A stretch of 64,000 nt of DNA from Lewinellaceae bacterium (lineage in GTDB: Bacteria; Bacteroidota; Bacteroidia; Chitinophagales; Saprospiraceae): NCBI GenBank assembly GCA_947476195.1, contig CANJPT010000004.1:1-64000 (forward strand), read 5' to 3'. Shown piece by piece: positions 57,301 to 64,000 of this stretch (position 1 is the stretch's first letter; each line of letters starts with the position of its first letter). The position numbers and the translations under genes are program-made. The notes beneath the pieces are model-generated. The model had not been told where the DNA came from. It worked only from the letters and a program-made list of their open reading frames with translations, and did no database searches.

Positions 57301-57584
57301 GATATTACCGGATCCTGATAGGCGTCTATGTTGGATAAATAGAAAGAAACCGTAGTGCCGGTTAGTGTTTGGTTGGCCCCACACTGTCCAATATTCCAGG
57401 TATGTGTACAGTCCAAGCAGCCAATTGCGGTAAAGGTTACTTTCAATTTGCAATCTTCTAACTGTTCAGTAGTGGTAAAACTACCATTACAGGGGGCTGG
57501 TTCTCCTTGTGCAACCAGAAAACTGCTTGCGTAAAACAGGCCCAAAGAAGTAAGCCAGCATAAAATTTTACATTTGAAGTTCAC
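54375..57584 (-). CDS. Secreted right-handed beta-helix protein with T9SS sorting domain (second copy)
   Basis: 1069 residues. The signal peptide (CKILCWLTSLGLFYASSFLVAQ) is followed by a beta-sandwich segment rich in Cys (EDCKLKVTFTAIGCLDCTH). A beta-helix region from about residue 190 to 690 carries repeats such as SIKNNSKVHNAFIS and IWMKNCNSNINNCSF. The C-terminal helical region contains LNQLYSIAASCPESAGWAVYDARSYY, which resembles a segment in the 2819-5668 protein (DLTYIADQCRYEGGSGVVMAR). A T9SS domain (FKLSPNPASDYLTVSCEYL to KVIFTR) ends the protein. It is the first gene of the second module; a promoter candidate is at 57637-57668. Function unknown. Confidence 0.85.
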   Translation of the reverse strand: MNFKCKILCWLTSLGLFYASSFLVAQGEPAPCNGSFTTTEQLEDCKLKVTFTAIGCLDCTHTWNIGQCGANQTLTGTTVSFYLSNIDAYQDPVISVHHNIICSGDSYNAVLPYTLTTQGIFVGIAGDFSLVLPVSTLTRCNDGQPLLADLVQQKNLFVLSRIQIDKLSQAFNNCNVCMDPGTGFIVGDNVSSSPKNRLSIKNNSKVHNAFISQTNNSPIWQGIDVERSGDLQITGDSHIKGALIAVRIRHPEAAVTLNGSTFENNFLSLAANGQFINNGISGNTFKGPQNSFFPMPPNFPALSLDNYITDEIFGLAYSTVRPFAGIFLEGSTLNIFTKNTFIYLANGIWMKNCNSNINNCSFTAMRSDINLNKYTGNGIKISNSGLATFRNLDKANSFATCDNSSIDLTNAASLSFFDSRIAGSNFSKAAYQLRLSQGLKRYPLSPFDYSHITAGETFCKNFGIYGIQAGVSPNSLKIQTGTFYTGSNTNYTCKGIYLNNLASMPYPNNSIEIRENEFYPGQFQVSTLKLQDVYLDNSKNSRVFNNNFSSSSPYGSSKNIEGVLVLGGSINLIDCNNVNGWEDDQSVYYLFDNSPSNLLFDNVSSFTSDGLRFSGICNTESNVRFTAWTHNDFGLVYEPDGITGIQYIQGSPIKSVGNEWFGHDWEPVGGYIGARHKGGLNTVLLSPYKVPTAPTGNYGSSQNPFEYQMDQGVDPSVWFQQDAQAYWDDYVCPEHLTTSCTAPYIGLLDRKIASGQTGLEAYTSSGYMWLHDYYLYRKVKDNPGIATGESQILSFVSARDNQPIGQLYQVEKSIRGLYQTPTSQQHGLDSIAALIHARIVLVAAVDSILIDSTLSETTRQQWISLRNTNIQAFDVLQNDFSLAALPVEQNFSSTLASIVNQNNAISSSNPWELNQKFVNHILLERIIPQATASTTELNQLYSIAASCPESAGWAVYDARSYYAWLTDSIVPKADCMPVHERSDNKSNAQDYGFKLSPNPASDYLTVSCEYLDVNTHFRLVDVLGKIRLDVPLTQNTETIDLKGYAPGIYFTQILNGDRVIATRKVIFTR

Positions 57585-57636
57585 ATAATTGGTGACAATG
57601 GATGGTATCTTAAAGTATACGCCCTATTCTACATCT

Positions 57637-57668
57637 CAAAAATATAGGTATCCTGAGCCATAATCCAA
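57637..57668 (-). promoter_or_regulatory. Candidate promoter of the 54375-57584 gene
   Basis: On the minus strand TTG (57668-57666), 21 nt, then TATTTTTG (57644-57637) fit the -33/-7 consensus. The leader to the ATG at 57584 is about 45 nt. Confidence 0.4.
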
Positions 57669-57817
57669 TCATTATAGGTTAATTCATTATTACTTTACAT
57701 GAGTAACTTGAACAGACCTAATATTCGTTAGGAATTCCAGGTAGGTAGTCGCACCAAATACCCCTATACGCCCTACCTTTACCCCGTTTTTTCACAGATA
57801 AGTCAGCTCAAATCAAT

Positions 57818-59350
57818 ATGCAGCCAAAAGAGTTTCTAAAAAAGCTAGGCCTCCGCACCCGCAACCAGGGCGCGTCTACCGGCCAAAACGACATTTCCGG
57901 GAGCCGCCGATACATTGAGTCGCATTCTCCCGTAGATGGCCAATCCATTGGTTTTGTGAGTGTTACCACCAGGGAGCAATACGATCAGGTGGTGCAATCT
58001 GCCGAACAGGCTTTTAAGATCTGGCGCGATATGCCCGCTCCTAAGCGTGGCGTGATCGTGCGTCAATTCGGCGAAGTACTTCGCCAGTATAAAGAACCCC
58101 TTGGCAGCCTGGTCTCCTATGAGATGGGCAAAAGTCTGCAGGAAGGGTATGGAGAGGTGCAGGAGATGATCGATATCTGCGATTTCGCAGTGGGTCTGTC
58201 CCGGCAGCTCTACGGACTTACCATGCACTCTGAGCGTCCGGGTCACCGGATGTACGAACAATGGCATCCGCTGGGTATTGTAGGTGTCATTTCAGCTTTC
58301 AATTTTCCGGTGGCCGTTTGGTCCTGGAACGCTGCGTTAGCCTGGGTTTGCGGCGACGTTTGCATCTGGAAAGCGTCAGAAAAAACCCCGCTTTGTTCCA
58401 TTGCCTGCCAAAACCTTTTCCAAAAGGTATTGAAAGCCAACAATTTGCCGGAAGGGATCAGTTGCATCATCAATGGTGACTACAAGGTAGGCGAATACAT
58501 GACCAAAGACCACCGCGTGCCCCTCGTGAGTGCTACTGGTAGTACACGCATGGGCCGCATTGTGGGTCAGGCGGTAGCGGGTCGTTTTGGTCGCAGTATC
58601 CTGGAACTGGGCGGCAACAATGCCATCATTATTGCCCCATCTGCAGATATGAAAATGGTGCTGACGGGCGCCGTATTTGGCGCAGTGGGTACTGCCGGCC
58701 AACGTTGCACCAGTACCCGCCGACTCATTATCCATGAGAGCATATTTGAGCAGGTGAAAACCACCCTCGCCAAAGCTTACCCACAACTCCGCATCGGCGA
58801 TCCGCTGGACTCTAATAATCACGTTGGACCACTGATCGACCAGCAAGCGGTAACAAACTACCTCCACTCTATCGAGGAGATCAAAAAACACAACGGCAAA
58901 TTTGTCGTGGAAGGCGGTGTGCTCAGCGGACCGGGCTATGAAAGCGGTTGTTACGTGAAGCCTTGTATCGCTGAGGTGGAAAACTACTGGGACATCGTGC
59001 AGCACGAAACCTTTGCGCCGATCCTGTACCTGATCAAATACAACACCATCGAGGAGGCTATTGCCCTCCAAAATGCAGTCCCTCAGGGACTTTCCTCTGC
59101 GATCATGACGACCAACCTGCGCGAAGCCGAGCGTTTCCTTTCAGTGAACGGCTCAGATTGCGGCATTGCCAACGTGAATATCGGCACCTCAGGTGCTGAG
59201 ATCGGTGGCGCCTTTGGCGGCGAAAAAGAAACCGGCGGTGGCCGCGAATCCGGCTCGGATGCCTGGAAAGCGTACATGCGCCGGCAGACCAATACGATCA
59301 ACTATTCTGAATCTTTGCCTTTGGCGCAAGGGATCAAGTTTGATTTTTAA
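57818..59350 (+). CDS. Aldehyde dehydrogenase, ALDH7 (aminoadipate-semialdehyde) type
   Basis: 510 residues. Motifs: [14 protein letters not shown] with the oxyanion Asn, WKASEKTPL with the cofactor-binding Lys, [23 protein letters not shown] with the general-base Glu, and [14 protein letters not shown] with the catalytic Cys. The NAMEs of these segments, and [25 protein letters not shown] at the end, match the ALDH7 / antiquitin group, which oxidises alpha-aminoadipate semialdehyde in lysine degradation. It is followed by a strong terminator. The glutaryl-CoA dehydrogenase at 41533 may act in the same catabolic route. Confidence 0.92.
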   Translation: MQPKEFLKKLGLRTRNQGASTGQNDISGSRRYIESHSPVDGQSIGFVSVTTREQYDQVVQSAEQAFKIWRDMPAPKRGVIVRQFGEVLRQYKEPLGSLVSYEMGKSLQEGYGEVQEMIDICDFAVGLSRQLYGLTMHSERPGHRMYEQWHPLGIVGVISAFNFPVAVWSWNAALAWVCGDVCIWKASEKTPLCSIACQNLFQKVLKANNLPEGISCIINGDYKVGEYMTKDHRVPLVSATGSTRMGRIVGQAVAGRFGRSILELGGNNAIIIAPSADMKMVLTGAVFGAVGTAGQRCTSTRRLIIHESIFEQVKTTLAKAYPQLRIGDPLDSNNHVGPLIDQQAVTNYLHSIEEIKKHNGKFVVEGGVLSGPGYESGCYVKPCIAEVENYWDIVQHETFAPILYLIKYNTIEEAIALQNAVPQGLSSAIMTTNLREAERFLSVNGSDCGIANVNIGTSGAEIGGAFGGEKETGGGRESGSDAWKAYMRRQTNTINYSESLPLAQGIKFDF

Positions 59351-59374
59351 ACGAGTCGGGGATCGACTTATGCA

Positions 59375-59405
59375 ATGGGGGTTCGACTTGAAGTCGAACC
59401 CCCAT
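59375..59405 (+). terminator. Palindromic terminator after ALDH gene
   Basis: ATGGGGGTTCGACTT and its perfect complement meet around a single G, giving a 13-15 bp stem. It lies 25 bp after the stop codon and is followed by TTTG. Confidence 0.7.
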
Positions 59406-59484
59406 TTGTCAATTGGTGAACTGAGTGGATCAAGTGCTGTTACATGGCGCACACACTTAAAATTCAACAAACAAAATCACATCC

Positions 59485-59964
59485 ATGCATCAGCAACAGA
59501 TTTTTACTCAAATGGCTTTACAGGCCTGGGAAATGCAGATCAGCAGAACAGGGAAATTTTTAGATTCCCAGACAGATGAGGAACTTTTGAAAGAAATCGC
59601 TCCAGGTAAAAACAGGAACCTCTATATCCTGGGGCATCTGATCGCAGTGAACGACGCCATGATCACACTTTTCGGTCTTGGCGAACGCGCTTATTCCCAT
59701 CTGGATGCGGCGTTTATCAAAAACCCCGACAAAGCAGGATTTGAGATGCCCGATGCTGCGGCATTGAGAACTGCCTGGAAAGAATCAAATACCCAATTGA
59801 GCGCGTTGTTCAATCAAATGTCGTCCGAAGATTGGTTTTCCAAACATACAGCCATAACCGACGAAGACTTTGCTAAAACGCCTGCACGGAATAAGTTGAG
59901 TGTACTTTTGAACCGAACTGGTCATGTGGCGTATCATTTGGGGCAAATGGTATTGGTGAAGTAA
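59485..59964 (+). CDS. DinB family protein
   Basis: 159 residues forming a four-helix bundle. The metal-binding His residues of the DinB/YfiT fold are seen in LYILGHLIAVNDAM near residue 50 and in the pair near the end, GHVAYHLGQMVL. The family includes thiol-dependent transferases and many proteins of unknown role. It is transcribed alone and is followed after 6 bp by the palindromic element at 59971. Confidence 0.88.
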   Translation: MHQQQIFTQMALQAWEMQISRTGKFLDSQTDEELLKEIAPGKNRNLYILGHLIAVNDAMITLFGLGERAYSHLDAAFIKNPDKAGFEMPDAAALRTAWKESNTQLSALFNQMSSEDWFSKHTAITDEDFAKTPARNKLSVLLNRTGHVAYHLGQMVLVK

Positions 59965-59970
59965 CTAAAA

Positions 59971-60196
59971 CATGAGTCATCCGAATTTTAAAATTGACCT
60001 CAGAGAGTTTAAATATTGGTAGATATTATGTTTTGATAGAGCACAAAAACCTCGGAGAGGTCTAATATAAACATTTTCGTGGATTAGATTTACCAATGTT
60101 AGACCTCTCCGAGGTCCATCAAAAATCCAAATTCCATTTCTACCAATATTAAGCCTCTCCGAGGCTAAGTACATACAAAATTCGGGATGACTCATG
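59971..60196. repeat. Long palindromic repeat element, copy 2 (CTCGGAGAGG family)
   Basis: A 226 bp imperfect palindrome beginning CATGAGTCATCCGAATTTT and ending AAAATTCGGGATGACTCATG. It shares with copy 1 (23781-24003) the order of ATTGACCTC, ATTGGTAGAT, ACCTCGGAGAGGTCTAA, TTTTCGTGGATTAGATTTAC, TTAGACCTCTCCGAGGTCC and ACCAATATTAAGCC. It lies between convergent genes, 6 bp after the DinB stop codon. Confidence 0.88.
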
Positions 60197-60212
60197 TTTA
60201 GCTTTTATCCTT

Positions 60213-61079
60213 CTATTCAGGGTTTTTTATCAAAGTCTCGTAGGACTTATACTCCGCTGGGAAAGCACAAATCTTATCCTGTTTGAACAGGTACTTTTCT
60301 CCGTTTCGATAGCGGTAGATATTACGGTCGCAGCACATGTTTTTGGGCTCCTCTATCCGATCGCACATTTGCACTTCAATTTCTTCCAGCAATTCCAGCT
60401 TGTTCCAATGCAAACGGTACTTTTCTGCACTCCAGACGCCTAAAGGGTTGTAATAACAGGTTACCACCCCTTCTTGAGGATAAAAATGGGGATTCATACC
60501 CATATTTTCGATGTAGTCGAGACTGTGCTGCCGGGGATTATACAGGTATACCTCGTTAAGGTGTTTTTCCTCGGTTCCTGATGCTCCATAACCTTCCAAA
60601 ATAAAATCCTTATTGCCGTCTCCATTTAGGTCTTTAAAAAGGACGCCCAGAGTCGTGATATCCGTTTCCAAGACAAGCAATTCGCTCCAGATAGTATCAC
60701 TATTCAATTCCCAAATGCTGTATTCGCCAAAATAGCCATCCCGGTTTCGGAGAAATAGCAAAAGGTGCGTGGCGTCTGAGCACAACAAGGGCCCTTTTTC
60801 AAAATAGAAGGAATCACTTTTAAAACGGGCGACCGACCGTGCCCGAAAGGTTTTGAGTTGATTGAAGGCTTGATTCAGGATCTTTTCTCTCCAAAGGCTG
60901 TCCAGGATGTTTTCTTGAATTCTGGCCAGGGCAACGCTGTCGGCCCGAAGACTATCCCGGTGGAGGATTGGCGTTTCTGCTATGGGGGTTTCTGTAACGG
61001 GTACTGCTGTTCCTGGAGCAGGATTTTGGCAGCCAAACCATAGTGCAAATAGAGAAAAAATCAGATAGATACGTTTCAT
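60213..61079 (-). CDS. Hypothetical lipoprotein
   Basis: 288 residues from the ATG at 61079 (an ATG one codon earlier is possible). The lipoprotein signal is MKRIYLIFSLFALWFGCQN. The body has a charged helix (ARIQENILDSLWREKILNQAF), then a beta-rich domain with a DLNGDGNKDFILEGYG segment that resembles an EF-hand / FG-GAP-type calcium loop. The C-terminus is Cys-rich (CDRIEEPKNMCCDRNIYRYR). It is located at the cell envelope; function unknown. A second lipoprotein gene lies upstream on the same strand. Confidence 0.8.
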   Translation of the reverse strand: MKRIYLIFSLFALWFGCQNPAPGTAVPVTETPIAETPILHRDSLRADSVALARIQENILDSLWREKILNQAFNQLKTFRARSVARFKSDSFYFEKGPLLCSDATHLLLFLRNRDGYFGEYSIWELNSDTIWSELLVLETDITTLGVLFKDLNGDGNKDFILEGYGASGTEEKHLNEVYLYNPRQHSLDYIENMGMNPHFYPQEGVVTCYYNPLGVWSAEKYRLHWNKLELLEEIEVQMCDRIEEPKNMCCDRNIYRYRNGEKYLFKQDKICAFPAEYKSYETLIKNPE

Positions 61080-61183
61080 CATGAAAAGAGAAAAAGAAAA
61101 CTCCGCGCCATCGCACAAGGCAATAGCGCGGAGCAAAAAACGAAAGAAACTGTGAATCATTTCACGTCTTTCCGGTTGTTACC

Positions 61184-62941
61184 TCACCAATCCCGCTTCA
61201 CCCGATAACTGCCACTGATGGTATGGCTTGTGCCAACAAAGTCCAGAATGGTACCGTCAAAAGTACCAATGATAAAGTCGCCTACATTGGTTGCAGCACC
61301 GGTTACTGTAGTGTTCAGGTTGCTTTGCTGGAGACTAAAATCAAAGTTGCTTGTGACGGATAGTTGTGTGATCGGGAAGATCCCGGTCTGAATCGCAGGA
61401 CTGTTGAAGCCAATATTGATGGATTTTACATTGCTTTGTGCCCCAATAGAGGTTAAATATCCTGTATTAGGGAAACTATCCTGAAGGCACCAGCCAGATG
61501 GACCTGTCAGGGTGGTTAATTCGCCATCCAGCGTGTACTGGATATACTCACTCAGCGCAGTACAAACCGTAAGGTCGCCCAAATTAACGGTGCCTGAATT
61601 GATGGCGAAGTTTTGCACGGTACTTTCTGTCAAATTGTCCATATCATACCCGATTGCCTCGCCGGTTTGTGGAATGGCACCACAGGTCGTATACAATTGC
61701 TGGAATTCGCCATTGGCATTGGTGTATGCAACGATTGGATTTAAACCAGCCAGGGTGATTTTGGCGTAACCATTTACCACAGCGTTTCCATTACAATCCA
61801 GCAAGCGACCGGAAAGTTCCAGTCCCTGTACGGTTACATTGCTGATGATGATATCCGGAATTATGACATCGGAAGAAAACGGACCAATGTTGGCGGTGTA
61901 TAGGGTAGCCATTCCACAACCTGGATCCCAGGTTAAAATCGTTATCTTCAGTGGCATATCCGCAGGAATTGCTCCGGAATAAGAACCATCGATATCTGTA
62001 GCGCCATGTCCGCAACCCCAGCCAATGCCCTGATTTTCAGGCCCTATCCACACTTGTACATCGGCTGCAGGATGCTGTAAATCATTGAAATACACCTTTC
62101 CACTTGCCAGTATACTTGGGTAAGTCGCGTCGTAATTCCACCAGGAGAAATGGCTGACCTTACCCACGTATTCATTGCCCACTTTTTGCGCTAAACCCTC
62201 CTCTTTCCAGTAAGCAATAGATGCTTCATAGTGCCAGAGTGGAATTTCTGCCGGGGCAGCAGCAACGATGCCAGGATCTATGGGGATACGTATCTCTACC
62301 TGTTGACCGCTGGCAATTTTCAGTTTTTGCCCTCCAGGCGAAGCCAGTTCCACTCCGATCATACCAAAAGTAGCAAGCGAACGCAATTCGCCTGCAGCAT
62401 TGATGGCGGTGAGATTGCCTGGCATGTTGATGGCAATTTCCGGTTTGGAAGGATCCAGATAACGGGCAAAAACGTTTACAGTACCCGAATAAGCCTGACC
62501 GTTTTCGTCGGTAATGGCGCCTGCCGGGAAATCAAGTTTTGCGCCGCCCTGCACATTGACCAACCCTCCAGCAGTGGCACTGACTGATCCGGAAAGTGTT
62601 TTTGTAAGCAATTGAATGCTAACGGTTTGCACTGCCTTATCTTGAACGATATAGGCACGGCTCAGGTCAAAATATCCGCTTTTGTGCACCGAAACAATGG
62701 CGTGGTCAGCAGCCATACGATTTGATTTCAGGCGGAAAACACCATTTTGATCAGAAATCGCAGATTCATCGCCGGCTTCCACGAATGCGCCGGCAATGGG
62801 CTCGCCATTTTCGGCGATAATGCGACCCGTGAAGGCGACATCGACCATTTTACTTGTTTGGAAAGGATCGTCTTCATGACAAGCCACGAAAAATACGCCG
62901 ATGAACAGCGCAAGGGGAAGAAGCCATTTTAGTTTTTGCAT
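61184..62941 (-). CDS. Lipoprotein with carboxypeptidase-regulatory-like domain
   Basis: 585 residues from the ATG at 62941. The signal LLPLALFIGVFFVACHEDD places a lipidated Cys near residue 21, followed by Asp-Asp-Pro, compatible with surface export in Bacteroidota. Next is a CarboxypepD_reg-like beta domain (AFTGRIIAENGEPIAGAFVEAGD, SDQNGVFRLKS). The middle includes LDFPAGAITDENGQAYSGTVNVFARYLDP, a pattern seen in large Bacteroidota surface lipoproteins. Further beta-sandwich segments (LSGRLLDCNGNAVVNGYAKI) follow. No enzymatic motif is visible. Confidence 0.85.
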   Translation of the reverse strand: MQKLKWLLPLALFIGVFFVACHEDDPFQTSKMVDVAFTGRIIAENGEPIAGAFVEAGDESAISDQNGVFRLKSNRMAADHAIVSVHKSGYFDLSRAYIVQDKAVQTVSIQLLTKTLSGSVSATAGGLVNVQGGAKLDFPAGAITDENGQAYSGTVNVFARYLDPSKPEIAINMPGNLTAINAAGELRSLATFGMIGVELASPGGQKLKIASGQQVEIRIPIDPGIVAAAPAEIPLWHYEASIAYWKEEGLAQKVGNEYVGKVSHFSWWNYDATYPSILASGKVYFNDLQHPAADVQVWIGPENQGIGWGCGHGATDIDGSYSGAIPADMPLKITILTWDPGCGMATLYTANIGPFSSDVIIPDIIISNVTVQGLELSGRLLDCNGNAVVNGYAKITLAGLNPIVAYTNANGEFQQLYTTCGAIPQTGEAIGYDMDNLTESTVQNFAINSGTVNLGDLTVCTALSEYIQYTLDGELTTLTGPSGWCLQDSFPNTGYLTSIGAQSNVKSINIGFNSPAIQTGIFPITQLSVTSNFDFSLQQSNLNTTVTGAATNVGDFIIGTFDGTILDFVGTSHTISGSYRVKRDW

Positions 62942-63014
62942 GATGTGTAGTAGTTTTTGTGATAATTTGTGTTGGTAACTACTACACGCAAAAGCTGCTA
63001 TCGAGGTTGGGTGG

Positions 63015-63096
63015 AACGATTTACGATTTACATTTTTTTTGATCCGAAGAATGGAAGATTCATCCATTCTTCGGATCAAAAAAAACGTAAATCGTT
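63015..63096 (-). terminator. Long hairpin after PBP gene (ATTTACGAT family)
   Basis: A perfect 23 bp stem (63033-63055 with 63063-63085) that starts with eight T and contains GATCCGAAGAATGGA, loop of 7 nt, is enclosed by a second arm pair AACGATTTAC (63015-63024) and GTAAATCGTT (63087-63096). On the minus strand it directly follows the penicillin-binding protein stop codon and ends in a T-run, so it is a strong terminator. The outer arms share their core with the repeats at 12332 and 41494. Confidence 0.8.
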
Positions 63097-64000
63097 ATCT
63101 TCCTCCGGGTAATTGATCTCCAAAACTGTCATCCGGCTTTTTGGGCTTCTTGGAATCCATTCCCGGGTCTATTTCATCGTTGTAAATATCCGGGGAAAAA
63201 TCTTCCTCATCGCCAGCGGGGCCCAGAGTACTTTCATAAGTGGCGCAATCAGTCTCAATACCCAGATCACCGGATGGTCGTACAAAACGGGCATTAAAAT
63301 CGTAACCTGATTTAGGGTCTTTTTCCAAACGACCAATAAAAGAAGCAAAAATAGGCCTTGCCATTCGGGATCCCTGTCCGTCGGCGAGGCTAAGGAATCG
63401 AATCCATCGGTCTTCTCCGCCAACCCAGGTTCCTACTACGAGGCGTGGGGTGACACCCATAAACCAGCCATCGGTATAATCATTGGTGGTGCCGGTTTTG
63501 CCGCCTACCTGGCTTTTGAGTGTATTGATTCCGGGAGCACCTTTCACGTTGTACTGCAACATTTCGAGCATTACCCAGTCCGCATTTTCAGCCAGGGCAG
63601 CGCGTTCTTCCGGCACTGAGCGGTAAAGGACCCGCCCGTATTTATCTTCTATTCGTTTGATTACGAAAGGCAACCCATACATTCCTTTGTTTGCAAATCC
63701 AGCGTAAGCACCAGTCATTTCAAAAGGCGTAAGATCAGCAGCGCCAAGGCACATAGAGGGCGAACCAGGCATGATTAGGTAGCGTCCATTGGATTGGCGC
63801 GAAGAGTCAATACCAAGCTTGTCGCATAGCCCGCGTACGGCTTCAGTGCCGCCTAATTGTTTCATTAGGTAAGCACTAACCGAGTTTACGGAGTTTTTCA
63901 AGGCCTCTTTCAGCGTGAGTTTTACACCAGAGTATTCTCCGGTAGAGTTTCTGGGGGTCCAATCCTCATAGTGCTGGAAATTCATGTATCGTCCGGGAAT
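63095..64000 (-). CDS. Penicillin-binding protein 1A, class A (partial, 5' end outside window)
   Basis: The visible 301 codons continue in frame to the right edge, so this is the C-terminal part only. It shows the transpeptidase motifs NSVNSVSAYL (SxN) and GGKTGTTNDYTDGWFMG (KTG), with the spacing and MTGAYAGFANKGMYG segment of class A enzymes. A Pro- and Asp-rich tail ends with GDQLPGGR. The enzyme cross-links peptidoglycan from the periplasmic side; the catalytic Ser and the glycosyltransferase domain must lie beyond the window. A strong terminator overlaps its stop codon. Confidence 0.95.
   Translation of the reverse strand: MPGRYMNFQHYEDWTPRNSTGEYSGVKLTLKEALKNSVNSVSAYLMKQLGGTEAVRGLCDKLGIDSSRQSNGRYLIMPGSPSMCLGAADLTPFEMTGAYAGFANKGMYGLPFVIKRIEDKYGRVLYRSVPEERAALAENADWVMLEMLQYNVKGAPGINTLKSQVGGKTGTTNDYTDGWFMGVTPRLVVGTWVGGEDRWIRFLSLADGQGSRMARPIFASFIGRLEKDPKSGYDFNARFVRPSGDLGIETDCATYESTLGPAGDEEDFSPDIYNDEIDPGMDSKKPKKPDDSFGDQLPGGR

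Overview
The window is a chromosomal segment of a Bacteroidota bacterium, most likely a member of the Saprospiria (Saprospiraceae-like). The evidence is of three kinds. Several large secreted proteins end in type IX secretion (T9SS) C-terminal sorting domains with FPNP-type motifs. Promoters match the Bacteroidota -7 consensus TAnnTTTG. Shine-Dalgarno sequences are scarce. Base composition is near 50% GC, genes are packed on both strands, and there is no phage, insertion sequence or CRISPR array.

Layout. 1-5.7 kb (minus): a run of secreted T9SS-type proteins, made of a right-handed beta-helix protein followed by two paralogous proteins that share the signatures DWW, FDFDRCSG and PNYRLG..GS.CDTLG; the last one runs off the left edge. 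6-9 kb: an esterase and an M28 peptidase separated by a nested palindromic repeat. 9.3-19 kb: membrane proteins, UDP-glucose dehydrogenase, an OmpA protein, Dcd, CarA and conserved small proteins. 19.3-25.7 kb: a GH3-family protein with a co-directional partner, a TonB-dependent receptor, an accessory protein and RmlB. 25.8-36.3 kb: amidohydrolase, HemA, CotH-kinase protein, HI0933 flavoprotein, MFS transporter, a divergent uridine kinase / nucleoside transporter pair and a DUF1460 amidase. 36.3-37.5 kb: a beta-propeller lipoprotein gene broken by an amber codon. 37.7-42.7 kb: DnaK, a DUF6913-like protein, DapA, tRNA-Leu(GAG) and glutaryl-CoA dehydrogenase. 42.9-50 kb: small secreted and hypothetical genes, an orphan nucleotidyltransferase and a 4.3 kb block with two secreted proteins. 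This block is bracketed by a direct duplication of the 3' end of the M29 aminopeptidase gene. 50.3-52.5 kb: RecQ. 52.6-57.6 kb (minus): a second copy of the beta-helix plus FDFDRCSG-protein module, in which the second gene is broken. 57.8-64 kb: an ALDH7-type dehydrogenase, a DinB protein, two lipoproteins and the 3' part of a class A penicillin-binding protein.

Themes. The accessory content is mainly surface and secreted proteins, organised as repeated modules and showing decay: one in-frame amber, one stop plus frameshift, and one frameshift in a poly-C tract inside a signal peptide. Intergenic spaces are rich in long inverted repeats that fall into at least three families, one of them a roughly 225 bp palindromic element present twice, each time a few bases after a stop codon. 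Housekeeping genes are scattered and not in large operons, as is usual for this phylum. Sugar-nucleotide enzymes (Ugd, RmlB) point to an exopolysaccharide or O-antigen, but no glycosyltransferase cluster is present here.

All functional calls come from reading motifs in the translated sequence; no database search was run. Start codons were moved inward from the longest possible ORF where a signal peptide or a TAnnTTTG promoter motif decided it.
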